From NCBI GenBank assembly GCA_905221605.1, contig CAJNDS010000891.1, positions 678,288 through 742,287 of the forward strand: a DNA stretch of 64,000 nt. Reading direction: 5' to 3'. Every line of letters starts with the position of its first letter. Position 1 is the first letter of the stretch. This DNA is from Symbiodinium natans. Lineage: Eukaryota > Sar > Dinophyceae > Suessiales > Symbiodiniaceae. The position numbers and the translations under genes are program-made. Of this stretch, positions 50,351 to 61,400 are shown one piece after another. Below the pieces are notes generated by a model, which saw only the letters and a program-made list of their open reading frames with translations, was not told the origin of the DNA and did not search any database.

Positions 50351-50448
50351 GACCCTGCGATAGGAACAACCTCCTCGCCGAAGACATCCGCTCGCAGCGG
50401 GATCTTCCGCTGCGCGAAAGATGGGCAAGGGGTTTTCCACAACTTCGG
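50351..50448. CDS. Exon-like island, strand unresolved
   Basis: Plus: CTCTACAG acceptor, PCDRNNLLAEDIRSQRDLPL, CGG/GTACTA donor, phase 2-0. Minus: TTTCGCGCAG acceptor, RKIPLRADVFGEEVVPIAG, GTAGAG donor, which would place it upstream in the AAA+ gene. Both are credible; a transcript would settle it. Confidence 0.45.
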
Positions 50449-50776
50449 GTACTAAGCCCGGAACACTAAACGGCCCTAAACCACACACCCGCCACCAGGA
50501 CTCCAATATTCTTAAGAATCAACATGATGCATCCTTAGAAAGTATGCCGCCATCAGCGGTGGATGTCATAAATGGTTACAAGCCTAGTTCTGGTAGCCCG
50601 GCTATGTCTCTTAAAAATGCCCTTCCTCATTGACGAAGCGTGCGACGTCACATCTCGTAAGACCCTAGCGGGCCTCGGGAACATGAATAATTAGGGTTTA
50701 AGCTTTCGGGTTTAGGGTCTAGGATGCCTGCAAACCTCATTCAAAGACTCGCCGAAAAGCCCTGAGCTTCTGGCAG
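50449..50776 (+). other. Possible downstream coding frame, weak
   Basis: Plus frame to 50,633 includes ILKNQHDASLESMPPSAVDV and ends KNALPH with a TGA. Composition is acceptable, but there is no acceptor at its start. Confidence 0.3.
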
Positions 50777-50873
50777 CTACGAGTCCAAGCCCCACGAGCA
50801 GGAGGGAACACCCACGTCCAGGACGTGCTTGCGCATCCATGGAGAGTGCCGAAAACACCTCCAGGGAAGGCTT
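50777..50873 (+). CDS. Exon-like island, plus strand
   Basis: A CTGGCAG acceptor, then YESKPHEQEGTPTSRTCLRI and HGECRKHLQG, open past a CTCCAG/GGAAGG edge. Convincing residue mix with two Cys. Family unknown; TTTAGGG units lie 70 bp before and after. Confidence 0.45.
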
Positions 50874-51092
50874 AAGCTTGGCGTTTCCTAAGGATATTGG
50901 GCGGTATATAATTAGGGTTTAGGGCGACACTGGTACGTTGAATGTTGTGGTGTACGATATCATTCGATTGCTGCACTATATCTATATGATGTAGTGTACT
51001 ACAAGGTTTACTATGTGTAGTACACTCTGCTGGCTTCAGTCATTTTGTCCTGCAGCAGTTCCCATCCCCAAGGAAAATTAAGTACCAGCCCG

Positions 51093-51430
51093 AACCCTAA
51101 ACCCTAAACCCTAAACCCTAAACCCTAAACCCTAAACCCTAAACCCTAAACCCTAAACCCTAAACCCTAAACCCTAGACCCTAGACCCTAGACCCTAGAC
51201 CCCAATCCCTAAACCCCCAATCCCTAAACCCCAAACCCCAAACCCCAAGCCTGCACCGGGGAACAACGAGCGGTCGCAGGAGTTGACGGCAGCAGGCCGT
51301 ACACTTGCAGCTGGGAGCCCAAATGGCTGCAATGCCAAGGTTTAGGGTTTAGGGTTTAGGGTTTAGGGTTTAGGGTTTAGGGTTTAGGGTTTAGGGTTTA
51401 GGGTTTAGGGTTTAGGGTTTAGCGTTTAGG
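51093..51430. repeat. Facing ITS blocks around an island
   Basis: CCCTAAA array 51,094-51,175 with CCCTAGA and CCCCAAA tail to 51,248, an 85-bp GC-rich island (51,255-51,337; both strands open, minus PFGLPAASVRPAAVNSCDRS), then TTTAGGG array 51,339-51,425. Same C-island-G polarity as elsewhere. Confidence 0.8.
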
Positions 51431-51459
51431 GTCTCGGGTTTAGGGTTTAGGGTTTCTGG

Positions 51460-51830
51460 AGCCCAGATGAATATTCGATTGACTCCCTTTTTCAACCACC
51501 CTCGGACCCCAACATCAGGTTCTCTTTGTCAACAACCCTAGACCCTAAACCCTAAACCCTAAACTCTAAACCATACACACACACACACACCATACGCGAC
51601 CCTTGGATTCATCACCCAGCTCTTTCTCGTGGACTCTTGTCTTCTTTCTAGGGGTTCTACCTTGGACCCTTGAGGTTGTTCCCTAGGGTTTTGGGGCCTC
51701 TTTTAAGGATCCCTAAGAGCATATAAGGGCCACATTCGGGGTATATTAAGGGAAACCGTTAGGGGTACAACCTTAGGGGTACGAGTCTTCATCCCTTTGA
51801 TTCTTCACCCACCACACCTTGAGACCCTAG
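51460..51830. other. Spacer with CA tract
   Basis: Unique sequence with a CACACACA tract at 51,574-51,590; no gene-like frame. Confidence 0.5.
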
Positions 51831-51883
51831 GGTTTAGGGTTTAGGGTTTAGGGTTTAGGGTTTAGGCTTTAGGGAGGTCTAAC

Positions 51884-51941
51884 CGTGAAGAGAACGACCG
51901 TATCATCCTGGAACTTGGAGCGCTTAATCATGTTGTTGTTA
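51884..51941 (-). CDS. Small exon-like island with both splice sites
   Basis: A GAGGCAG acceptor, then 58 nt encoding NNNMIKRSKFQDDTVVLFT and an ACG/GTTAGA donor on the minus strand, after which TTTAGGG complement units follow. Family unknown. Confidence 0.4.
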
Positions 51942-52200
51942 CTGCCTCAAAGACCCTGACTCAACAGTTATGAGGACTTTACCGCCGTTTCTTGGTTGAT
52001 TACTTGTCTAGCTTTGCAGAAAGATGCACCCCTTTTGCACCTATCTTTGTGGGCTTTTCATCTTCCTTGTTCACGCAGCTACATTGATATTGTTATGAGT
52101 GTGCAAGGAGCACCCAATGCATAAATCCCAAAGTTGCATCCTTCAGCAATGCCTGGATGACTAGCCGATCAGGCCGCAGTAGAGTGCAGATATGGGACAA
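51942..52200. other. Unique spacer
   Basis: No ITS and no supported frame. Confidence 0.45.
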
Positions 52201-52479
52201 CCCGAAACCCTAAACCCTGAGCCCTCCCCTAAACATCTGAACACAGAACTGTCCTCAAGCCCGAACACCCGAAAAGCCCTAAACCCTAAACCCTAAACCC
52301 CAAACCCCTAAACCTTAACCCGAAACCGCTGAAGCCCAACAAAAAAGCAACGACCCTAAACCCGAACCCACGAAGCCGCAAGCCTATGCCCTTAAGCGCT
52401 ACTGACGGCCCTAAACCCTAAACCCTAAACCCGAAACCCTAAACCCTAAACCCTAAACCCCAAGCTCAACAAAACGAAG

Positions 52480-52566
52480 GGGAGCCGGTGCCTGTGCCCC
52501 CAGGCCAGGGACAACCAGCCGACTTTGAAGCTCTTCCATTCGATCATGGTGGGCATGCTCTTTGGG
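52480..52566 (+). CDS. Exon-like island, plus strand
   Basis: GEPVPVPPGQGQPADFEALP then FDHGGHALWG, open from the CCCTAAA edge (ACGAAG acceptor) to TTTGGG/GCTTAG, a GC-type donor followed by TTTAGGG. Pro/Gly/acid-rich; no domain. Confidence 0.4.
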
Positions 52567-52798
52567 GCTTAGGGGTTTAGGGTTTGGGGGTTTCGGGCTG
52601 AGAGTTTAGGGTTTAGGGCTATGGGGTTTGGTTCGTGTTGGGATGTAGGGTTTGGTCCGTTTTTTGGGTGGAGGGTCTTTTTTGGTTTGGGCTGACCCTA
52701 AACCCTCAACACTTTCAACCCTAACCCCTAAGTCTTAGCCCAACACCCCACCACGCCAAACAAACAACATAAACCCTAAAACCTTAACTGAACCCAAA

Positions 52799-52918
52799 AT
52801 AACCCTAAACCCTAAACCCTAAACCCTAAACCCTAAACCCTAAACCCTAAACCCTAAACCCTAAACCCTAAACCCTAAACCCTAAACCCTAAACCCTAAA
52901 CCCTAAACCCTAAACTAA
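52799..52918 (-). repeat. Perfect CCCTAAA block
   Basis: About 16 units without error, followed by TAACCCAGCC. A TTTAGGG-type block follows at 52,978-53,140. Confidence 0.95.
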
Positions 52919-53325
52919 CCCAGCCTTGCTGGAGCCCTCCTTTACTAACCTGAGGTCTTGGTTGTTGGATGCTTTGGTTTAGGGACCCTCGAGCACCTTA
53001 AGGGGGTTTAGGGGTTTAGGGTTGAGGGTTGAGGGTTTAAGGTTTAGGGTTTAGGGTTTAGGGGTTTTAGGGCTTAAGGGGTTTGAGGGTTTAGGGTTTA
53101 GGGGTTTAGGGTTTAAGGTTTAGGGTTTAGGGTTTCGGGTTTTGGGTTGTGATCCTCACCAGAACGTCCTTGGGTGCCCCGTTTCAAAGTCAACAGGAAC
53201 CCCCTTGGAAACCTAACCCCTGAACCCTTCTGCCGCATTTGGATACATGGACTCTCATGGAGGAGTCTGGAGCCATACAGCTGTCAGCACTCAACTGGCC
53301 ATGAGGATCCTTCTATACTTATGCC

Positions 53326-54036
53326 TTAATGTGGTATCCTGATTAGTGTGGGGCCCCCCCCCCAAACTAAATCCACCCCCGTAATAGTGTTAAAAAAAAG
53401 GGACCCCCCCAAACTAATTTTCGGCCCCGGGCCCCCCCCCCACCGGCTCCTCTTCATTTCCTCTTCGCTCCTCTTCCCTCTCCTCTTCCTCTCCTCTTCC
53501 TTTCCCTCTCCTCTTACATAATTAAGCTCAGGTAAGCTCAGATGAGCTCAGCTCAGGTAAGCTCAGGTAAGCTCAGGGGCCCAGGGCTTTAATTCAGAAG
53601 CTTGAAGGCCTAAACCCTAAACCCTAAACCCTAAACCCTCCCCCCCCCCCCTCCCCCCGAAAACCTTGACATTATTGTGGGGGTGCAATTTTTGTTTTTA
53701 AATGGGGTTCGGGGCAGCACGTGGACTACCCCCTTCAAAATTTGATGGCTAGGCCTCCTCAGATAAGCGAAGTCATAAGGAATCCTTGTTTTCCGGCCTG
53801 GTCGTAGACCCTGAACCCGGGAGGTTGGGGATGACAGCTCAGAACTCCGACTTGAAGCTGCTCTTCTTTTGCTCTTTTCTTTCATCATCTTCTTCTCTTT
53901 TTTTCTCTGTTCCGAAACCCATGCCCGAAAAACTTTACTTTATTGTGGGGGGGCAATCCAAATTGGGTCTCCTGAATAATTTTTGGAAAACTGTTCATTA
54001 TTGAGGGGGTCCACACTAATCAGGATACGACATTAA
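53326..54036. mobile_element. Non-autonomous DNA-transposon-like element with inverted ends
   Basis: The left end TTAATGTGGTATCCTGATTA/GTGTGGGG is mirrored at 54,005-54,036 (CCACACTAATCAGGATACGA/CATTAA), about 30 bp with two mismatches. Both ends start at TTAA, the target site of piggyBac-type elements; that link is only suggestive. The interior has C runs, CTCTTCC pyrimidine repeats, five AGCTCAGGTAAGCTCA-type units (53,524-53,576), a CCCTAAA patch (53,610-53,638) and two related ATTATTGTGGGGGTGCAAT motifs. No transposase. Confidence 0.65.
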
Positions 54037-54460
54037 AGGGGTTCCTATAAAGGAGCTCTAGGGCCCAAGGGACCAAAGGAGGGACCCTTGGAAGGGACCT
54101 CAGGGGCTATTGAGGGTTATTTAGGGGCTCCTTAGGGACATCGGGACTATATAAGGTTTATATGTAGGGGCGATAAACCCCTCAACCCAAAATCTCTAGC
54201 TTTGGATTTGATCCCAAGACTGGCAGTCGCACGGTACGTTTTCACTGCATAGCGTTCATGTAACGGCTACAAGGGGCCCCTTATGAACCGATGGGCCGCG
54301 GCATATATTCACATCCTGGCATGACTACATTCTATACACAGCCTGGATTCAGACTCATCCTCTTCTCAGGTGTGAATTTGAGATAGAGGGAATGTCGTGT
54401 TAAGCATCGACGTCCTACGTCTCCGTAGCCACTCCTGTCCGTAGCCAACGGGTAGAGTCT
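54037..54460. other. Unique stretch beyond the truncated copia 3' end
   Basis: About 420 bp. No long terminal repeat can be identified because the other end of the element is outside the window. TCCGTAGCCA occurs twice near 54,423 and 54,439. No gene. Confidence 0.5.
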
Positions 54461-56472
54461 CTACTGCCTTTCGATATGATACAAGCAGTCTCTGAGTACT
54501 CTAATGAGCAAGTCAGGCTTCATTGACTTGGTCTCAGCCTGAAGAGTTGCTCTGCATACTCTTTTGATCGTGGTGCTGCTGTAGCTACGAGCATCACGTC
54601 AAAATCGCAGTTGCTGGGATCAGTCAACTGCTTCCTTGGAGCAAGGAAGTGAATGCGTCCTTGCTGTGATCGCATTCCGGGCTCAGCGGCAAAACTGGCG
54701 TCTGAAGCCGTCAGTACGCCAAGTTGCATGAATTCACAGATTCCATGCTTGTATCTGATCTTAAGATCCTTGCCGGTGAGGGCAAGTTCCAAGACCTTGT
54801 TTGCTTCCTTAAGGATAGCAACGCTGGCGCCCTTGATCTTGGATTGGAGGTAGGACACCTTGTAAAGTATGTCCGGTCTCCCCTGTCGAGCTATCCAGCT
54901 CAAACTCCCCACCACGGATCGTAACTGTCGTTCTTCACCTTGAGTGATGGGATCGGAGGGCTTGCGGCTCTTGGCGATGTCGATGTAGGTGATTCGACGT
55001 GTGTTGTCCGTCACGTCCAGCAGTACGTCACTCCCAGCACGATCGAACTGCTTTCCACAAAAGCGGAGTCGATCTCGCTCACGTCGTCCGACCTCGAATC
55101 GCTCTAAGAGTCGATCCATGATGGCATCTCCAGTCTCCGTAGACGCCCACAAGAAGTCGTCTACATGCGTGGTGAGAAGCAGGTCCACCTTGCCATTCGT
55201 GGTGTGGTAGTAGAACGCAGGAAAAATGCGGCTCGCCTTCAAGCCAACGTCCTTGGCGTCCTTGTCCACCCGCTTCCAAAAACCACGTCCACTGTCTCGG
55301 AGACCGTAGACAGGCACTCTGACCAGGAGCATAGCCTCTGGATCTACACCGGGCAAACCGCCTCGGGGCTGTCGCATGAGGATAATCCGGTCAATGGGCA
55401 AGGCCTGGAAGTACGCATTCTTGATGTCGGAGCTCTGGGTAGGAACTCCTTCACAAGCTGCAAATGCACATACCATCGCGTGAGTCTCTAGGTCCGATGT
55501 AGGTGAGTCCGTACGGATCCCATCATCGGCCTCAAAATTCCCGCAACTAACGAGTCGGGATTTGAATTCCGGAACGAAGTTCTCGGTATGCTGCTCGTGA
55601 ATGTTTTTCACAGTATCGACCCACTTCGAAGGCAGTGCTATGTGTCCTTCGGCTAACAAGTCCTCGAGGATCTTGCCTGAGACAGGGATCGCCGCCTGGA
55701 ACGATTCATACTTCAACCATTCCTTCTTGCGCGACTCGTCGATCTTTTTCTGGATAGACGGTGCGCAGTCGAAGTAGTTGAGCGTTCCTGGCAGGTCCTT
55801 CATCTCGTCCTTCGTCAGTCTTGTTGCCATGAAGGCCATAAACTTCGCTCGTGGCTTCGCCCTAGTGGCGTTCAACGCACCATCTGTGTCGTTGACATAA
55901 CGCGCTGTCTCTGAGTCGCGTATATTCTGCAGTCTCTCCCGGATCTGCACTGGCAAGTCGTCCTGGATGTCGTAGGTTGATGGTCTGCGACTTCCACCAG
56001 GGGTTCGCTCTCCTTCTGGTTCTGCAACACTAGGCCTCCTTCTTGACGTTGAGGTAGTCGACGAAGTAGCTGCATGCACACGCCGCTCAGGTGGTGACCT
56101 GGACCTTTCTCTCGTAGGCTCATCCTCTTCTTCGAGGATAGAGGGTAGAGGAGGTCCGCCTTGATCCTCCTGAGCTGGTGCTTGCGGAATGAGCGCTTGC
56201 TCATCCTCTTCTATTGGGGCTGCATCCTCCGCTCCAGGTTCGCGAACATCGTCGAAGTTCTGCTGTCCCCCTAGAATCTCATCTGGGAAAACTTGCTTGC
56301 CATGGAGGATGTCAAAGGCCAGTGCTTCTGCATCCGACGCGGGTCTTATGTTCTGCGCTGAGGCTAGAACAGGAACGTTCTCACAAAGGAGCCAAACTGC
56401 TTCCTTTTCACGTCCCTCGAACCCAATGATTCGGGATGCAGGAGACCAGGTCGTCTTCCCGGCTTTGTGCAC
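54461..56472 (-). pseudogene. copia reverse transcriptase - RNase H segment
   Basis: The frame 56,472-54,520 (650 codons after a GTG at a frame break) starts inside a chromatin/target-binding-like tail of integrase, has a Pro/Ser/Glu-rich linker (residues 70-170), then reverse transcriptase: SSDIKNAYFQALP with Asp 349 and THVDDFLWA with Asp 438-439, the copia version of YxDD. RNase H begins at about 585 with its first Asp in TASDASFA. A one-base loss near 54,583 breaks the frame; in the neighbouring frame the RNase H signature SSTTIKRVCRATLQAETKSM continues and stops at 54,461. The last part of RNase H is missing. Confidence 0.85.
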
Positions 56473-56948
56473 CTAAAGGTCACAACATCTCCAACCCGAT
56501 ACTCGCCGGGTATTGGTTTTGCACTGCGGAGTAAGGCCTTCTGCACTCGCTTCGAGGTGTCGAGCTGCACAAATGCCTTCTTCGCTTCGGCCCTGCATTG
56601 GTGCTGGAGTGCAAAGGCTGACTCTGGATCTATGGAGTCCTGAATGGCTCCTAGGTCTGCGTGCCCATCTTCACTGAGGATAGATGGCAGTTCACGTGGC
56701 GCTCGTCCAAGCACCCACTGAGCCGGTGAGTAGCCTCCTTGCCTGAGTAGGCTATTCTTCACCAAACAGGCCTCATCGAGTACCTGCTGCATCTGTTGCC
56801 AACCATGTGCTTGGACTTGGGCAGCTGTCTTCCGGACCATAGCCTTGAGAACGCCTCCATGTCGTTCAACTCGTCCAATTGCTTCTGGAGTCTCCAAAGG
56901 CGCATGGGTGACCTGCACTCCATGGGCTCCCATATACTGGGCCAGATC
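56364..56948 (-). pseudogene. copia integrase, C-terminal part (shifted frame)
   Basis: The frame holds the third catalytic residue: TPEAIGRVERHGGVLKAMV, Glu about 35 residues after the second Asp of the neighbouring frame, as in DDE integrases. It goes on through SLLRQGGYSPAQWVLGRAPR to YRVGDVVTFR. Frame breaks on both sides (about 56,950 at a GGG run and about 56,465 near AAA) separate it from the rest. Confidence 0.85.
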
Positions 56949-58425
56949 CCGCGGTTGTGCAATCCGCGGTCACACTTCATGGAGCTAGGATGGCCAGCCC
57001 AAGTGATCCATCGCCTCTGGATGGCCTCCAAACACTTGGAGCTAGTTGGGGTTCCAGGACCTTCACGAACAATTTCGGCCAATTGGAAACATGTGCCGAG
57101 GCACACCAAGTTCAAAACTTGATACTTGGTACCAGATGCGTCCAGGATCTCGAAGATGTCCACGCCGAGGGTGTGGTTGAACACGTAGGCGCCGGGCAAC
57201 GATGTCGTGTGAGCATTTCTTCTCGGCTTCGTCTCCTCACACTCGATGCATCGGTGGTAACGCAGTCCTTCAAGGTACTGCGGATCAACCTTCGCAGCTC
57301 TGAGAAGGTTCATGAGCACCTTCCTGGGAGCATGGCCAAACTGGCGATGCAGCCGACGGATCGCTACCCTGATGCGCTGAGGTAGCTTCTTCCATCCGGC
57401 TCGTCGTTCCGCCTCCTGAATAGGTAGGTTCGGAACCTCGGCTTCACCAAGCTCGAGATCTTCTTGAATGGCCTCTTCACCCGGGTCCATTTGTGCTCGG
57501 TCCTCGACGTCCTCGACGCTGTCGAGGGGCTCCATCTCGGCATCCTCCCATGCAGGGTAGGACGTGCTAACCAACGCAATGGCTGTTTGATCGGTAACAT
57601 ACTCGATCAACCAGTTCGCAAATTCATTGTCGAACACATCATGCATTCCCTTCGGGGGTACATATGGGAATCCCCCGTTGCACCATCCTTCGAATGCTGA
57701 TGCCAAGTCTTTGCTGTTTGACATATACGAAACGTCTCCATGTCCCAACTCGGGGTACATGGGAATCGAGAAGTAACTCCATCTCTCAGTATCCGCAACA
57801 TCAATCACCAAAAACTCAGAACCTGAACACTCACAGTGCGAAACAACTTCATCCATCAACTCGCTGTGATTCAAACAATCATCCCGATACTCAATCGCAA
57901 CAACAATGACACTCGGGCTGCTTCCCTGAAGAGTTCGCCGAATCCCTTCTGCCGTCCATCCAACCTCTGCGTTCACTCCGGTGTCGAAGGTGTTGAAGTC
58001 GTTGTCCTGGAAGGCAGACGGGTTGGAGGTGATCAGAAGGGCATGGTTTCCAGGCTTCACCGTGTGGGTTGAAGTGTTGCAAAGGTGCCTTAGGGCCAAA
58101 TCATGATCCCTAAGTTCCTGGATGCCATTCCGGACAGTTCTTCTTCGCCCTTTAGATAGAACTGCCATGAGTGCTGTACTAGCATGCACCCCCTCGTTAG
58201 TTCCACTAGGGATACTAACCGACCTTGAACTCCCTGAAGAAGAAGACGAGGTAGTCGAGGTCTTGAGGGTGTTGAAGTTGTTGGGGTGGAAGTACTTGTC
58301 GAGGCTCTTGTTGTGGTGGATGAGGTTGAGGTGGTTGAGGTTCTGGGTACACTGACTGCTCCGGGGCTTTGGCTGGTTTTGGTTCTGGGGTTGGGTCTTA
58401 GGAGATCCCGAACCTATAGCCCCTT
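56759..58425 (-). pseudogene. copia integrase, N-terminal and core part
   Basis: The 476-codon frame from 58,189 (a GTG, not a true start; the frame is open back to about 58,425) has a 260-residue region of unknown function, the zinc-binding HHCC of integrase (LHRQFGH and CIEC, residues 281-317), the first core Asp in GVDIF (344) and the second in KCDRG (407). A one-base loss at about 56,950 then shifts the frame. The upstream Ser/Thr/Asn-rich linker joins the protease frame across a G run at about 58,428. Confidence 0.85.
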
Positions 58426-61400
58426 ACCAAGACCTGGTGCAGAGCGGTCTGTGTATCGCCGATCGAACTGCGAGTAGTGCGGTCTGGTGAACGGCCGCGT
58501 TCGGCTGTTGCTCCTGCCACGCCTACCTGGGTCGCGGCGGCGCCCATGCCCTGGTGCGCTCGGCGTCCCGTGGTACGTGGAATGCCGGGGCAGAAAGGGG
58601 CCTTGGGCTCCCTCACGCTCCGAGGAACGGGCTACGATGACATACACATCCTCGGGATCGCGGTCACCAGCCAGGGTCGCCATAGGGGCGCCCATCGCAA
58701 CGTCCTCCTGAAGGATCGTTGCCTTTCCAGTCGCAGCGTGGAACAGGAGTGAGGACTTCCTGAAACTCCTCAAGGCCTTATCCCACCTGTGGGTGATACG
58801 GCGCTGGCATGGGAATGTCCAGTAGCGGAGGTTGTGCTTGAGAACCTCCGTCGCGGGCTTGCTCCTCTCGACGGGGCCAACCCAGCCGTTCTTCGGGTAC
58901 ACGCGGTCGGCCTCGATGTACAAGTTGTTCATCAACGTCTTAAGATCGTTGAAACTCAAGTTCGCAGCCCATGGGGTCTGCGGCGTTGGACCCTCCATGC
59001 CATCAACGTTCTGGAAGTAGCTGGGGAACTCCTCCTTGCCGTCGTCGTCGCCGCCCTGAATGTCCTCGTTGACTGCTTCTTCCTCACCAGGCTCTTCCTT
59101 GATCGGCGGTTCCGAGGGAACACGGCTTCCAGAGCCACGGGTCTTCGATCTGCTGACCGACCGGGCCCTGTCACTCTCTTCGCTGTCGAAGGACCTTAAG
59201 GTTCCTTCGGTGCCTATGCTCGAGTCTCGCTCGAGCCTACGTCGGCGCTTACGCTCGACGTCCAACTCGGTCTCGGCCGTGATGGCTCGAGACAAAAGCT
59301 TCTTGTTCTCGGTGTTGAGCTCCGTGATGGTCTGCTTGTCAACTCGGGACTCTGCCTCGAGTCTCTCCTTCTGCTGCTGCCACGACTCCTCCTTCACCCC
59401 GTGGATGGCCTCGATGCGGATGCAGCGGTCGCGCCAGTAGCTCAAGTCTTCCGTGGCCTCTCTGGGTCCACTCTTCGGCTGCGGCGGCACAAAGGTGGCC
59501 GGCGGCGATTTAGTCGCCGTGACCTTCGGGGTACTCGGTGCAGCGGGAGTCGACGGCGTAGCTGGCGGTGTAGCGGGCGCCGGAATGGCTGCCGCGACGT
59601 CCGGGTGCGGTGTAGTCGGCGGGGGCAAAGGAGGCGCAGTGTGACCAGGTGGTGGTGGACCTACCGGGTCCGGGGGCCGCAGGCTCCCCGTCACCCATGA
59701 GCCAGCCGGTCCCATGATCGCCATAGCCTTCGCCTGAGTGCGTCCATCTGGTCGGTGTGGTCCTCCTCCAGCAGGGCCAAGGCTCAGTGCCCTGCGCGTG
59801 GGCGGCACCGACGTGCTCCTGTCCAAACCGCTCGAACCCGACGATCTGGATCCGAGCTCAACTCCCTTAAGGTAGTTGGTGGCCATGGCGCCCACGTCCA
59901 AGATCGTCTTCTGATCGAATCTCTCGCCACATCTCACGCACTGACCTCCACAACGCATACCTTCCCAGGCTCGATGGGCGTCGTAGTGGATGAGGGCGTG
60001 CTGGCTCTTCCTGTTGCTGAGCATACAGGACAACAGCGTGCCAGCGGCTACGCTCCTGTGCCTGTTGGAAGTGCAGAAGAAAAGGGTGACGATGTTCTCA
60101 TTCGGCGGGGTGGAGTCGATGTCCTGCAATGCCCTATAAAGGTGCATTGTGCCGTTCCGGTTGCTGAGGAACTGCTTGATGATCTCCGGGTGGCGCCCCA
60201 GGCATCCACCATATCTGCCTTCGCCCGGGTTGCCGATGTTCCTGAGGTCGTAGACGAAGAGGCGCCCCGTCTGGAACTTCGGGTCGAGCCAGGGCCGCCA
60301 GGTCGCAGGCTGCTTGAACTTGTCCTGCCACCAGTTCTCGTCGGGGCCGACGTAGTACTTGATCCCCGCGGTCAAAATCGTGATCCGCGGATGGGCTCCC
60401 CTAATGTTGACGTCGTCGTTCGTGGGGTGCCACTCAATGCCGTTGCCGACAGTCTCGGAGGGCCACTTCGCTGTCCTTTCCACCATGGCTCCCTGGTCCA
60501 GAGGATCCAGAAAAAGCAAGTCGGGATTAACCTCGATTGCCGAGTAGCCCTTAGGGTCTACTCCAGGATCGCTCTGCGGGGCTTTGTACGCTGTAGGCCT
60601 ATCTTCCGTAGTAGGTCGTTTGATCCTACAAACATCCATACACTTCGGAAGCGGTTCAGACCTAATATGGAAGCATGACAGATTGATAAGTAAAAGACCA
60701 GTATCATTGCATCTAGCAAGAGGAAGTGACTGCTGGTTTCCGTCTTGATCCACAATCCAACACACACATCGCTTCATGTCTTTCACAAGGCCGAGGGTGC
60801 TTTGGGCAAACAAACTGATCAACAGGGGATTCAGTGCATCGGTGTCTACTTCGTGGGTTTCGAGTACACCGGCTAGGGTCTCGCCTTGATCCCCAAGTTG
60901 GAGGCAAACGGGCAGCTTCCGCTTACCTATGGTTTTGGTGGTCGCCCCCAGGCCTGAGAAGCTCCGGGTGTTGGAATTTAGCCAGGGGAAGGTAAGACCG
61001 AAAGCCTTTAGGCGAGCTTCCGTCTGGATAGCCCAGGTCTTACTATGGCAAGTGGAATTGCAACCTTCATCCAAGGCTCCCCAGATATCGGGCTCATCTG
61101 GGTCCCACATGTCTACATGGGGAAGGTTGTCGACAGGGACTAAGTCAGTGGGAAGGGAAGCCACGAACCCTGACTTAGGAATCCCGGTCCTTGTCGAGGT
61201 GGAGGACGTCTCCGGATCGTCCTCTTTGAGCGTCTTCCGATCGCCCTTGCTGCTGTCCCATGTCCAGGTAGTAGAGCTCGTAGTCGAAGTAGAGTTCCTT
61301 GCGCAGGAGCCACGCCCTACTCCCATACCTAGTGCAGACTTAGGCAGGGGTAGGACATGATCTGGCGAAGTGCCTAGATCTAGGTCTGGACTAACCCCCA

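Noticed and set aside
54420-54450. Spliced-leader remnant (TCCGTAGCCA twice)
   Set aside because: Only ten bases match the conserved dinoflagellate leader start; the rest of the leader is absent and there is no adjacent plus-strand gene.
59755-60678. A 307-codon plus-strand frame opposite the copia protease region
   Set aside because: Complement of a codon-biased, GC-rich minus-strand gene with real motifs; the plus frame has none. The same applies to the other plus frames between 54.6 and 64 kb.
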